A program made the translations under genes and the position numbers. Below the pieces are notes generated by a model, which saw nothing but the letters and a program-made list of their open reading frames with translations, was not told the DNA's origin and ran no database searches. From positions 1-14,613 of the forward strand of contig CAZOOA010000066.1 in assembly GCA_964581355.1 (NCBI GenBank): DNA of 14,613 nucleotides, read 5' to 3'. Source of the stretch: CAZOOA01 sp964581355. GTDB taxonomy: Bacteria > Bacillota > Dethiobacteria > DTU022 > UBA8154. Numbering within the stretch: the first letter of the stretch is position 1; every line of letters starts with the position of its first letter. Of this stretch, positions 1-7,455 are shown one piece after another.

Positions 1-933
1 CTAATACTTGACCTTATCCAGACCTTTCAACCCTAAAATCTCCCGGGCTTCATCGGGGGTGGCGACTTCGTAGCCCAGCTCGCGCACAATGCGGGCTGCT
101 TTTTCCACCTGTTCGGCGTTGCTTTTGGCCAGGACTCCTCTCTCCAATAAGAGGCTGTCCTCCATCCCCACGCGGATATTGCCGCCCAGAGGCAGGGCCG
201 AGGCCAGCAGGGCATACTGTTCCCGGGATGCTGCACAGACTGACCAGACAAAATCTTCCCCAAACATTTTCTGGGACTGCTGGAGCAGGAATACCAGCAC
301 TTCCACTGAAGCGGGAGCGCCGCCCAGGATGCCCAGAACAAACTGCAGGTAGAGTGGCTTTTTAATATAACCTTCCCGGATCAACTGGGCTGAATTGCTG
401 ATCATCGAAGTGTCGAAGATCTCCAGTTCCGGTTTGGTATTGTGCTTGTTCATGGTTTCCGCAAAAAACTTGAGCTCCTTAAAAGTGTTGCGAAAGACGT
501 AATCTTCCGTGCCCAGGATATAGTCCTTTTCCCAGTCATATTTAAACTCTTCCATATTTTTGGCCAGGGGGTAGATGGCGAAGTTCATCGACCCCATATC
601 AAAGGAAGCCAACTCCGGTTCATAGCGGGGGATAATGGAGATACGCTCCTCAACAGTCATTTTGGCCCCACCGCCACTGGTTACACCGCAGACCACATTA
701 CACCTGGATTTCACGTCCGACAATATTTCACCAAAATGCTCCAGGTTGGCCGAAGGGGCACCGGTTTCCGGGTCCCGGGCATGGATATGGACGGTAGCTG
801 CCCCTGCCTCGCAGGAACGCACTATATCGTCGGCAATTTGTTTTGGAGTTACCGGCAGGTAAGGGCTCATGCTCGGCGTATGGACACTGCCGGTTATGGC
901 GGCCTGAATAATTACTTTTCTTTTTTTTGACAT
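1..933 (-). CDS. Beta-keto acid cleavage enzyme (BKACE, DUF849 family)
   Basis: A complete 310-residue protein, the normal length for the family. BKACE enzymes are cytosolic Zn-dependent enzymes that combine a beta-keto acid with acetyl-CoA to give acetoacetate and a new acyl-CoA; the founding member, Kce, acts on 3-keto-5-aminohexanoate in lysine fermentation. Visible motifs are the Zn pair H49 and H51 in VHIHARD and the segment RVGMED (R254 to E258), whose spacing matches the Arg and Zn-binding Glu of Kce. The ATG at 933 is preceded by GGAGGTG at good spacing. The gene follows atoE after 42 bp and is probably co-transcribed with it from the sigma-54 element at 2599-2614. The family is clear. 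The substrate is not, and lysine fermentation is not supported by any neighbour. Confidence 0.93.
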   Translation of the reverse strand: MSKKRKVIIQAAITGSVHTPSMSPYLPVTPKQIADDIVRSCEAGAATVHIHARDPETGAPSANLEHFGEILSDVKSRCNVVCGVTSGGGAKMTVEERISIIPRYEPELASFDMGSMNFAIYPLAKNMEEFKYDWEKDYILGTEDYVFRNTFKELKFFAETMNKHNTKPELEIFDTSMISNSAQLIREGYIKKPLYLQFVLGILGGAPASVEVLVFLLQQSQKMFGEDFVWSVCAASREQYALLASALPLGGNIRVGMEDSLLLERGVLAKSNAEQVEKAARIVRELGYEVATPDEAREILGLKGLDKVKY

Positions 934-975
934 AACTACACCTCCGAAAAATTTTAAACTGCATTTACAGCAGGA

Positions 976-2307
976 TTATACCCCCATCAAAAAAGCAACG
1001 CTGCCCCCCCAAATAATGAAGAGCACAAAGAATCCAATAATACAGTAGCCCCAGATGTCCCGGATCTTTAGCCCGGCAATCCCCAGGACAGGCAGCGCCC
1101 AGAAAGGCTGCAGCAAGTTGGTAACCAGGTCTCCAAATGTATAAGCATTGATTCCGTACGCGGGGCTTAGACCCATAGCCAACATGGACTCAGAAATAAT
1201 TCCTCCCTGGACCAGCCACTGGCCGCCGGCAGAAGGAACAAAGATATTGATAACCGCTGAAGCGACATAAGTTAAAAAAGGCAGGGTCGCGGCAGTGGAA
1301 ATTGACACAAGGCCATCAACAATAACCATCGCCAGGCCCGAGCTGAACATCATCCCCTGAATCCCGGCATAGAAGGGAAACTGCAAGGCAATTCCTGCTG
1401 AACCAGAAATAGAGCGCTGCATGGCGCGAACGTAACTGATGGGCGTCTTATGCAGTGCCAGTCCGGCGAAAAGAAGAATAAAGATGATTATGTCCAGGGT
1501 CAGGTTGAAACCCTGGGTAACAAACCAGTGGATGATCACTACGAAGCCCATGATGCAAAGGACAAGGTTGATCCAGCCAGCACTTTCAAGTCTTTCTGCA
1601 GCTGTCTTGTTCCCGCCGCTTTTTTCTTCTTTTTCTGCAGGCTCGGGAGTATCTTCCTCAGGCTTGTAGATCTTGAAATCTTCCTTAAGAGGCATCATTT
1701 TGCGGAAAACCAAGATGAGACAGATAATCCCCACAACCAGAGCCACATTCCACATGACACTGAAAATCGTTTCAGAAACAGGAACAATGCCAATGACCTC
1801 TTCCCACTGGTGGCCCGGTGAAGCACTCCACAGAGCTGCTGCTGCACTAAGCCCGGCAATCCCAGCCATCCAGGCGGAATAAGCACCGGCAATTAAAATC
1901 GGAAAGTCTATATCCATCCTTTTGGCAATTTCCCGGGCCAGCAGAGGACCGGCGATCATCCCAATGCCCCAGTTAACCCATCCCAGGACAAAAGCAGTAA
2001 TCATGACGATAGTTAAAGCGCCCACCGGAGTTTTGGGAAAACTAGCAATACTGCGCAGCAACTTCTGCATGGGCGGAGCCAGGGCCAGGCAGAAACCAAA
2101 GACCAGGATCAGGATCATCTGCATGGCAAAAGTTAAGAAGGCCCAAAACCCGCCATACCAGTGCTGAAGCATCTCCATGGGGGTTTGTCTTACCACAATC
2201 ATACCGGCTACAAAGACAATGAATGTCAAAAAAATGGCAAAGATAAAGGCATCTGGCAAGAAACGTTCGACACCAAACTGCAACCGCTTAGCTAAGGACC
2301 GTAACAT
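976..2307 (-). CDS. atoE: AtoE-type short-chain fatty acid transporter
   Basis: A polytopic inner-membrane protein of 443 residues with many long hydrophobic segments, broken by a charged cytoplasmic stretch rich in E, K and P at about residues 215-240. The N-terminus (RLQFGVERFLPDAFIFAIFL) and the FVPSAGGQW and GINAYTFGDLVTNLLQPFW segments are typical of the AtoE/TIGR00366 family, which moves short-chain fatty acids or acetoacetate. The frame opens at 2337, but AAGGAGGG lies inside that extension and is correctly spaced for the ATG at 2307, so I chose 2307. It is the first gene of a two-gene unit with the BKACE gene. This fits import of a short acid, or handling of the acetoacetate that BKACE makes. 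The transported substrate is inferred from the family only. Confidence 0.9.
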   Translation of the reverse strand: MLRSLAKRLQFGVERFLPDAFIFAIFLTFIVFVAGMIVVRQTPMEMLQHWYGGFWAFLTFAMQMILILVFGFCLALAPPMQKLLRSIASFPKTPVGALTIVMITAFVLGWVNWGIGMIAGPLLAREIAKRMDIDFPILIAGAYSAWMAGIAGLSAAAALWSASPGHQWEEVIGIVPVSETIFSVMWNVALVVGIICLILVFRKMMPLKEDFKIYKPEEDTPEPAEKEEKSGGNKTAAERLESAGWINLVLCIMGFVVIIHWFVTQGFNLTLDIIIFILLFAGLALHKTPISYVRAMQRSISGSAGIALQFPFYAGIQGMMFSSGLAMVIVDGLVSISTAATLPFLTYVASAVINIFVPSAGGQWLVQGGIISESMLAMGLSPAYGINAYTFGDLVTNLLQPFWALPVLGIAGLKIRDIWGYCIIGFFVLFIIWGGSVAFLMGV

Positions 2308-2497
2308 ATAATCTTTCCCTCCTTGAATAAAATACATTTATAGTCTTATTCATTAAATAGCTCCAGCAAACAGCCTGTAGTTGAACTCCCCCCTTCCAAG
2401 TTTCACATTCTTATATACTGTTGTCCCATGATAAACCATCATGAAGTGAAACATCTGTCCCATAAAGCAACACTTTTTAACGCTTGTCAACTCCTGA

Positions 2498-2517
2498 CTT
2501 GATAAAACTGTATCAAG
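2498..2517. promoter_or_regulatory. Inverted repeat, candidate activator binding site
   Basis: CTTGATA and TATCAAG form perfect 7-bp arms around a 6-bp spacer. The centre lies about 134 bp upstream of the -24 GG of the plus-strand sigma-54 element, a usual distance for an enhancer bound by a sigma-54 activator. It also lies about 80 bp inside the predicted atoE leader, so it could instead form a small RNA hairpin. A second half-like motif, CTTGTCAA, lies just upstream at 2483-2490. I did not find the same repeat at the other two promoters, which weakens the assignment. Confidence 0.4.
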
Positions 2518-2598
2518 CTGCAGTAGACCCGGCCGGGAAAACTTCTTTCGACATTGTTTTGCGTGTTGCGACTTAAAGTGATTCACAAATAAATATAA

Positions 2599-2614
2599 AG
2601 CAAAAATTATGCCA
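2599..2614 (-). promoter_or_regulatory. Sigma-54 (-24/-12) promoter for atoE and BKACE gene
   Basis: The minus strand reads TGGCATAATTTTTGCT, matching the consensus TGGCAC-N5-TTGCW with one change in the -24 block. The GG and GC doublets have the required 10-base spacing. The predicted start is near 2588, giving a leader of about 280 nt to atoE. It is back to back with the plus-strand element at 2641-2656. Confidence 0.72.
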
Positions 2615-2640
2615 AGGACTGGCTTAAACAGCTTTCAGAA

Positions 2641-2656
2641 TGGCATTAATTTTGCA
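2641..2656 (+). promoter_or_regulatory. Sigma-54 (-24/-12) promoter for the SDR gene
   Basis: TGGCATTAATTTTGCA matches TGGCAC-N5-TTGCW apart from the last base of the -24 block, with the correct 10 bases between GG and GC. The predicted start is near 2667, about 58 nt upstream of the SDR start codon. A candidate enhancer (2498-2517) lies upstream at a typical distance. Confidence 0.75.
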
Positions 2657-2668
2657 AAGAAATAGTAT

Positions 2669-2699
2669 AAAGCCATTGAAATAAAAAGCCATTGAAATA
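2669..2699. repeat. Two-copy tandem repeat, 16-bp period
   Basis: AAAGCCATTGAAATA occurs at 2669-2683 and again at 2685-2699. It begins directly after the predicted transcription start of the SDR gene, so both copies would be in the mRNA leader, just upstream of the ribosome binding site. It may be a recent slippage duplication or a repeated binding site; nothing in the sequence decides which. Confidence 0.85.
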
Positions 2700-2725
2700 T
2701 ATTTAAACAAGAAAGGAGAGCAGCA

Positions 2726-3496
2726 ATGGGAGACAAGAGATTGGACTTAAGTCTTGAAAATAAAGTGGCACTGGTTACAGGAGGAACTAAAGGAATCGGG
2801 CGGGCATTATCTCAAAGCATAGCTGAAGCGGGCGCAGAAACCATAGTTATAAGCCGAACAGAAGCTGACTGCCAAAAAGTTGCTGCTGAATTAACAAGCC
2901 AGGGACTACGGGCGAGTGGAATCCCCGCCGACGTTTCCAATAAAAAGAGTATTGAAGAAGCAGTAAATCGTATTATGGAAAAGTACGGGCAGATCGATGT
3001 GCTGGTGAACAACGCCGGCGTCTCCTTGAGGAAAAACTTTGTAGATTATTCAGAAGAAGAATGGGATCATGTATTGGATATTAACTTAAAAGGAGTCTTT
3101 TTTACCAGCCAGGTTGTAGGGAAAGAAATGTTGAAACTCAAAAAAGGTGTCATAATAAATATGGCTTCTGTGTTGGGTATGGTCGGCCAATATTTTGTTG
3201 CTCCTTACTGTGCTTCCAAAGGTGGAATTATCCAACTGACCAAATCCCTGGCCCTGGAATGGGCCGTAAAGAATATCAGGGTAAATGCTGTAGCGCCAGC
3301 ATACATAGTTACCGAGTTGAACAAAGATAAAATTTCTGAAGAAAGCACAATAAAATATTTGAAACGCCAAACTCCCATGCGCAGGCTGGGAGAAACCGAT
3401 GAGGTTGTTGGTGCAGTTCTTTTTCTGGCCTCGGAACATGCCAGTTATATCACGGGGCAGGTTTTATGCGTGGACGGCGGGTGGACAGCCCAGTAG
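2726..3496 (+). CDS. Short-chain dehydrogenase/reductase (SDR)
   Basis: A complete 256-residue classical SDR, a soluble NAD(P)-dependent alcohol/ketone oxidoreductase. The Rossmann glycine motif TGGTKGIG is at residues 18-25 and NNAG at 95-98. The catalytic tetrad is N120, S148, Y161 and K165 (YCASK), and the C-terminal GQVLCVDGGW is typical. The closest named relatives by pattern are gluconate 5-dehydrogenase and 3-oxoacyl-ACP reductase types; sequence alone does not give the substrate. The ATG follows AAGGAG. It is the only plus-strand gene, has its own sigma-54 element, and ends at a strong terminator facing the mutase operon. In this context a 3-hydroxyacyl-CoA or hydroxy acid dehydrogenase role is plausible, as an inference. 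Confidence 0.92.
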   Translation: MGDKRLDLSLENKVALVTGGTKGIGRALSQSIAEAGAETIVISRTEADCQKVAAELTSQGLRASGIPADVSNKKSIEEAVNRIMEKYGQIDVLVNNAGVSLRKNFVDYSEEEWDHVLDINLKGVFFTSQVVGKEMLKLKKGVIINMASVLGMVGQYFVAPYCASKGGIIQLTKSLALEWAVKNIRVNAVAPAYIVTELNKDKISEESTIKYLKRQTPMRRLGETDEVVGAVLFLASEHASYITGQVLCVDGGWTAQ

Positions 3497-3563
3497 TAAC
3501 AGCATGTAAACATGCCTGCAACCAGCTCCAATCAGACATCCCCGGAATGCTCATTTCAATAAG

Positions 3564-3605
3564 GAGAAATCCCAGGACTGAAGCCACCTGGGATTTCTCT
3601 TTTTT
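3564..3605 (+). terminator. Intrinsic terminator of the SDR gene
   Basis: GAGAAATCCCAGG (3564-3576) pairs perfectly with CCTGGGATTTCTC (3587-3599) around a 10-nt loop, followed by a run of T at 3600-3605. It sits between the convergent SDR and mutase genes. Read on the minus strand the same hairpin is followed by CCTTATTG, so it may also stop the mutase operon, though less strongly. No other hairpin was found after the mutase gene. Confidence 0.9.
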
Positions 3606-3671
3606 ATGCGGAAAATTTTTGCGTGCGGATTGTTTATGCAGATTATGCAGAAAGTCGTGATGAAGCAACTT

Positions 3672-5354
3672 TTACATAAAGAGCACATCGGGAGCCTTGG
3701 GATGACCAAACAAGCGTCGATAAAGATCATAGATTTCTCCCAGGGTGGCATAGCACCGAACGGCTTCCATGGTAGCCTCCATGGAATTTTTTCCGGCCTT
3801 TAAGTCTTCTTCCAGGACCCGCATAGCTGCCGCCAGTTTTTCATTGTCCCGCTTCAGGCGCAGCTTCTCAATTCGACCGATCACTTCTTTCTCAGCATTG
3901 GGGTCATGCTCAAAAAGTTTTATTTCTGGTTTTTTGTCACTCTGGTAACAATTTAGCCCAACTACAGTGCGTTCCCCGGACTCAATTTCCTGGTAAACCT
4001 GGCGGTTGTATTCTGCTTTTTCCTGGATCACCCACCCATTCAGGGTAGCTTCCACCATACCACCCATTTCTTCGATCTTTTCCAGTATACCCCAGGCTTC
4101 TTTCTCCAGCTGGTCAGTCATACTCTCCACAAAGTATGAGCCAGCAAGGGGGTCTACCGTGCTGCCCACGTTGTTTTCATGGGTCAGGATGAGCTGAGTG
4201 TGCAGGGCTACCTGCACAGCCTCTTCCGTGGGCAGGGAAAGGGCTTCGTCAAAAGAGTTTGTATGCAGCGACTGGGTTCCCCCCAGGATAGCAGCCAGGG
4301 CCTGCACGGTAGTCCGGACAATATTGTTATAAGGCAGTTGGGCCGTTAAGCTGGACCCTGCTGTTTGAGTATGGAAACGCATTAACCAGGATCGGGAATC
4401 TTGTGCGCCATATCTCTTGCGCATTATATTGGCCCACATGCGACGCATAGCCCGGTATTTGGCTATTTCCTCGAAAAAGTCATTATGAGCATTGAGGAAA
4501 AATGATATCCTGGGTGCAAACTCATCGACTTTCATGCCCCGGTCCAGGAACAAATCTGTATAAGCAATCGCTTCCCCCAAGCAAAAAGCAATTTCCTGGG
4601 CAGCACTGCACCCCGACTCCCTGATATTGTAACCGGAGATACTGACAGGATTCCACTGGGGAACATTTTTGGAACAGTATTCCATTAAATCTGTCAGCAA
4701 CATTAAATTAACCTTCAGCGGCGTATCATGATGATAACTGGTATGATAGTAATGCAGCATATCATTCTGCGTCGTTCCCCGCAGACCCTTAATGTCAACA
4801 CCCTGTTTTTCGGCATATACGAAATAAAAAGCCGTAGTCACCGTCCCTTTGTCAATGATGGACATGCTCACATCGCTGGGGTTAATCCCCTCCATCATAT
4901 CTTCCATGTCTTCCAGGGAATACAGGGGTACACCTTCTTTGCCTACTTCCCCCAAGGCTAACTCATCATCGGGGTCCAGACCGCAATGCGTGGGCATATC
5001 AAAAACCACGTTCAGCCCGGTCTGGCCCTGGCCAATTAAGTACTTTAGCCTCTTGTTTGTTTCCTTGGGGGTAGGGAGGCCGGCTACCTGCCTCCTGGTC
5101 CAGAGTTTTCCCCGGTATCCCGTGGCCTGCACCCCGCGGGTAAATGGGTATTCACCCGGAAACCCGACCTTTTCCATGTAATCCATGTCTTCCAGGTCGT
5201 CCGGGCCATAGAGCCGTTTCACCGGTATTTTGCTTGAAGCAGTGAAAAACTCGGGATAACGCTCCGGCATTTTTTTTAATACCGGGTTGACGGTATTCTT
5301 TTCCCATTCTTCTTTCTTTTTACGATAACGATCAATAAATTCTTTTTTAAACAA
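3672..5354 (-). CDS. Coenzyme B12-dependent acyl-CoA mutase, large subunit (atypical active site)
   Basis: A 560-residue substrate-binding subunit of the methylmalonyl-CoA mutase family (TIGR00641 type, without the B12 domain), ending where stand-alone large subunits usually end. Family landmarks include PFTRGVQATGYRGKLWT, FHTQTAGSSLTAQ, GGTQSLHTNSFDEALSLPTE and EEMGGMVEAT. It starts at TTG with GGAGGG six bases upstream. It is the last operon gene, 23 bp after the B12-binding subunit, with which it should form the holoenzyme. By ungapped local alignment, the positions equivalent to P. shermanii mutase Y89, A116, R207 and H244 are V90, V117, S206 and N243, while Q197 and Y243 are kept (Q196, Y242). 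The usual FPPEPS region is replaced by HHDTPLK. Loss of the carboxylate-binding Tyr/Arg argues against methylmalonyl-CoA. V/S instead of F/Q argues against isobutyryl-CoA. V117 instead of Asp argues against 2-hydroxyisobutyryl-CoA. The family is certain; the substrate is unknown. Confidence 0.93.
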   Translation of the reverse strand: MFKKEFIDRYRKKKEEWEKNTVNPVLKKMPERYPEFFTASSKIPVKRLYGPDDLEDMDYMEKVGFPGEYPFTRGVQATGYRGKLWTRRQVAGLPTPKETNKRLKYLIGQGQTGLNVVFDMPTHCGLDPDDELALGEVGKEGVPLYSLEDMEDMMEGINPSDVSMSIIDKGTVTTAFYFVYAEKQGVDIKGLRGTTQNDMLHYYHTSYHHDTPLKVNLMLLTDLMEYCSKNVPQWNPVSISGYNIRESGCSAAQEIAFCLGEAIAYTDLFLDRGMKVDEFAPRISFFLNAHNDFFEEIAKYRAMRRMWANIMRKRYGAQDSRSWLMRFHTQTAGSSLTAQLPYNNIVRTTVQALAAILGGTQSLHTNSFDEALSLPTEEAVQVALHTQLILTHENNVGSTVDPLAGSYFVESMTDQLEKEAWGILEKIEEMGGMVEATLNGWVIQEKAEYNRQVYQEIESGERTVVGLNCYQSDKKPEIKLFEHDPNAEKEVIGRIEKLRLKRDNEKLAAAMRVLEEDLKAGKNSMEATMEAVRCYATLGEIYDLYRRLFGHPKAPDVLFM

Positions 5355-5377
5355 TTCGATCCCTCCTCTGCATTAAA

Positions 5378-5791
5378 TTACTTGGAACGGGCCTGGCTGT
5401 ATTTTTCCACGATTTCATCGACACGGTTGATAATCTCCGGTATGGAAGCGCCCGGTCCAAAAAATTCCGCCATGCCCTGGCTCTTTAATGTCTGGACGTC
5501 TTTTTCCGGCATAACGCCTCCAACGATCAATGGAATATCATCCAAACCTTTTTCTTTCATTAATTTGAGCAGCAATCCAATTTGTTCCAGGTGGGCCCCG
5601 GACAGAATGCTGACACCGATAATATCTACGTCCTCTTGTATGGCACTTTCGACCAAATCACTCGGCTTTAGCAGGATCCCGGCATAAACCACCTCGTAAC
5701 CGGCGTCCCTAAATGCCTTGGACATAACCTGCAAACCAACGGTGTGGCCGTCCAGGCCGGTTTTACCAACAAGAATTCTTTTTCGCTGCAC
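5378..5791 (-). CDS. B12-binding subunit of the acyl-CoA mutase
   Basis: A 137-residue stand-alone cobalamin-binding domain. It carries the base-off/His-on signature DGHTVG (the DxHxxG motif supplying the cobalt-ligating His), then SIL (SxL) and VGGV (GG motif). The frame is open from an ATG at 5830 that overlaps the upstream gene. I prefer the GTG at 5791: it has GAAGGGGG about seven bases upstream, and it makes the N-terminus (MQRKRILVGKTGLDGH) begin as in other free-standing small subunits. The preceding gene ends 22 bp upstream and the large subunit starts 23 bp downstream. It should pair with that large subunit to hold adenosylcobalamin. No MeaB/ArgK-type GTPase chaperone gene is in the window. 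Confidence 0.92.
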   Translation of the reverse strand: MQRKRILVGKTGLDGHTVGLQVMSKAFRDAGYEVVYAGILLKPSDLVESAIQEDVDIIGVSILSGAHLEQIGLLLKLMKEKGLDDIPLIVGGVMPEKDVQTLKSQGMAEFFGPGASIPEIINRVDEIVEKYSQARSK

Positions 5792-5813
5792 TGTTTTTCC
5801 CCCTTCCCTTTTC

Positions 5814-6281
5814 TTATGAAATGATCTCAAAATGCTTTATGTCTTCCAGCGATCCTGTTCTTTCTTCTGCAAACACAGCCCGCACCCTTAATCCCGGGTA
5901 AAGCTTTTCCGAATCATGTTCGTTAATAAAATGAGAAAGGGTCGTGCTGGCCCCGTCCAGCTCAATATAGCCGTACGTATACGGTACAGGACGGGGTTCC
6001 CCGGTATTGGGATCAATAAACCTGTAGCTGACAATGGAATAGGCCAGCAAAGTCCCCTCATTGCCCAATTCTACCCACTGGTCCATTTTACAGAAGCAAG
6101 GCCCGCATATTTCCCGGGGTGGCACATAAACTTTTTCGCAGGATGGACATTTGATCCCTAAAAATTTCTTGTCCTGGCGAATTGATTCCAGGAATTTGCT
6201 TCCGTACTTCCCTGCTGACCACCTGTAAGGAATCTGCTCCAGGGAAGAAATGGTTAAACGCTCTTTTTTTCCATATTCCAA
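5814..6281 (-). CDS. Zn-ribbon/OB-fold (DUF35) acyl-CoA-associated protein, copy 2
   Basis: A 155-residue protein with an N-terminal helix, a rubredoxin-like Zn ribbon (C45, C48, C59, C62) and a C-terminal OB fold of about 80 residues ending in VRAVFAEERTGSLEDIKHFEI, the standard DUF35 layout. DUF35 proteins are partners of thiolase-fold enzymes (acetoacetyl-CoA thiolase/HMG-CoA synthase in archaea, BbsAB, the Ltp2-ChsH2 retro-aldolase), where they bridge subunits or hold the CoA substrate. The open frame reaches an ATG at 6332 inside the preceding gene. The TTG at 6281, preceded by GGGGGGAG and only 11 bp after the preceding stop, fits better. It is probably the partner of the thiolase-like protein at 6293-7444, though crossed pairing with copy 1 is possible. 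Confidence 0.88.
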   Translation of the reverse strand: MEYGKKERLTISSLEQIPYRWSAGKYGSKFLESIRQDKKFLGIKCPSCEKVYVPPREICGPCFCKMDQWVELGNEGTLLAYSIVSYRFIDPNTGEPRPVPYTYGYIELDGASTTLSHFINEHDSEKLYPGLRVRAVFAEERTGSLEDIKHFEIIS

Positions 6282-6292
6282 TTTACTCCCCC

Positions 6293-7444
6293 CTATCTGG
6301 GACTGCTGCCCATAATTAAAATATCCGACCAATAGGCACCGCCAAACCCGGTTGCCATGGCAATATCAACATCTGGAACCTGGTTAGTCGACCGGCCCAT
6401 AACCTGCAAAGCTGCTTCACCTGTGCGGAGCAAGCCGGTAGCACCAATACAATTTGTTGCAATAACTCCCCCGGAAGGGTTAAAAGGCAATTCCCCTCCC
6501 ATATCAGTCACTCCGTCCCAAACCAGTTCAGGAGCTTTCCCGGCAGGGCAGAGTCCCAGGGCTTCAATCCACTTCAAACCTCCAAAACTGTAAGGCTGAT
6601 ACAATTCCACCACATCCAGCTCTTTAAGGGGCTCTTTGATCCCGGCTTTGTCATAAACTTCCCGTGCTGCTTCTTCCAAGGAAGTGATGCGAATGTAATT
6701 GATATCTCCAAAATAGGAAAACATGTGCCTGACTGCTGTGGTCCAAATCCAGGCCGGCCTGGGAGAGAGTTTTTTCGCCTTATTCTCGGAAGCATAGATC
6801 AAGGCACAGGCCCCATCAGTCCGTGGACAGACATCAAGTAGTTTAATGGGATAAGAAATCATCGGGGATTCTAAAACATCCTCTACTGTCACCTCTTTGC
6901 GCAGATGGGCATAAGGATTGCTGACTGCATGCCTGCGATCCCTAACTGTCACCCGGGCAGCATCTTTTTCCGAAATATCATATTTTTTCATGTATGCAAG
7001 GGCTTCTGTAGCCAGGCTGGGAATGGCCCCGGCATAGGAAAAACGGTCCCAAAAGGGGTCACTGCAGGTAATAATTGCTCCAGTTGTATCTGATTCCGAA
7101 TTTTTTTCCCATCCAATAACAAGCACGGTATCAAAAATGCCGGAAGCTACGTGGTGAAAAGCAGAAATAGCCAGGGAGGTGCCTGTTGTTCCCCCCGTAG
7201 TAACTTTTATTACCGGCTTCAAATATCCCCCGGAACCGTTGATGCTCCAGCAATCCACGTAGTTAACACTTTCAAAGTGATCCATATTCCCAATAATAAC
7301 GGCATCAATATCGTCTATACTCATCTCTGCATCTTCAAGGGCTCTCGTTACCGCTTCATTGATCATTTCATAGCCGTTGACGTCATCTCGACGGCTGCGG
7401 TGATGAGTCTGCCCCATACCAATGACTGCGACCCTATTTGCCAT
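6293..7444 (-). CDS. SCP-x-type thiolase-like protein without nucleophilic Cys (possible acyl-CoA retro-aldolase)
   Basis: A 383-residue thiolase-fold protein of the SCP-x/lipid-transfer type. It starts at the ATG at 7444 with AGGAGG seven bases upstream; the two-codon-longer frame start at 7450 is less likely. Where thiolases carry the acyl-accepting Cys (ACASG-like) it reads VTTGGTTG, with G85 in the Cys position. The C-terminal half has NPSGGVIATNCIGATG, where thiolases have GHPxGASG, so the usual catalytic His is also replaced. The end, ATGFGGAYW, is typical of the DUF35-associated group. Missing the Cys, it should not run an ordinary thiolysis; the known parallel is Ltp2, which makes a retro-aldol cut of a beta-hydroxyacyl-CoA. 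It is flanked by a DUF35 gene (11 bp downstream) and a paralogous thiolase-like gene (11 bp upstream). Confidence 0.88.
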   Translation of the reverse strand: MANRVAVIGMGQTHHRSRRDDVNGYEMINEAVTRALEDAEMSIDDIDAVIIGNMDHFESVNYVDCWSINGSGGYLKPVIKVTTGGTTGTSLAISAFHHVASGIFDTVLVIGWEKNSESDTTGAIITCSDPFWDRFSYAGAIPSLATEALAYMKKYDISEKDAARVTVRDRRHAVSNPYAHLRKEVTVEDVLESPMISYPIKLLDVCPRTDGACALIYASENKAKKLSPRPAWIWTTAVRHMFSYFGDINYIRITSLEEAAREVYDKAGIKEPLKELDVVELYQPYSFGGLKWIEALGLCPAGKAPELVWDGVTDMGGELPFNPSGGVIATNCIGATGLLRTGEAALQVMGRSTNQVPDVDIAMATGFGGAYWSDILIMGSSPR

Positions 7445-7455
7445 AATCAACCCTC

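Larger units (their letters stand above)
2308..2725. other. Divergent intergenic region with two sigma-54 promoters
   Basis: This gene-free stretch separates atoE (-) from the SDR gene (+). It holds two back-to-back -24/-12 elements (2599-2614 minus, 2641-2656 plus), an inverted repeat (2498-2517), a 10-bp palindrome CCCGGCCGGG (2528-2537), an 8-bp direct repeat TGTCCCAT (2422-2429 and 2456-2463) and a 16-bp-period tandem repeat (2669-2699). The atoE leader would be about 280 nt, unusually long; I saw no known riboswitch in it. I see no convincing gene here. Confidence 0.7.

Noticed and set aside
442..930. 162-codon plus-strand open frame opposite the BKACE gene
   Set aside because: Antisense to conserved BKACE motifs; its residues are the complement of the real coding frame.
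2353..2586. 77-codon minus-strand open frame in the divergent intergenic region
   Set aside because: It has no ribosome binding site and no recognisable domain, and it overlaps the predicted atoE leader and the inverted repeat.
2744..2753. Palindrome GACTTAAGTC in the first codons of the SDR gene as an enhancer for the atoE promoter
   Set aside because: Short, inside coding sequence, and unlike the inverted repeat at 2498-2517.
3502..3515. GCATGT-AA-ACATGC inverted repeat after the SDR stop
   Set aside because: Short, with a two-base loop and no T run; the strong terminator lies further downstream at 3564-3605.
3672..5354. Plain annotation as methylmalonyl-CoA mutase
   Set aside because: The family fits, but the Tyr, Arg and His that read the methylmalonyl-CoA substrate are Val, Ser and Asn here.
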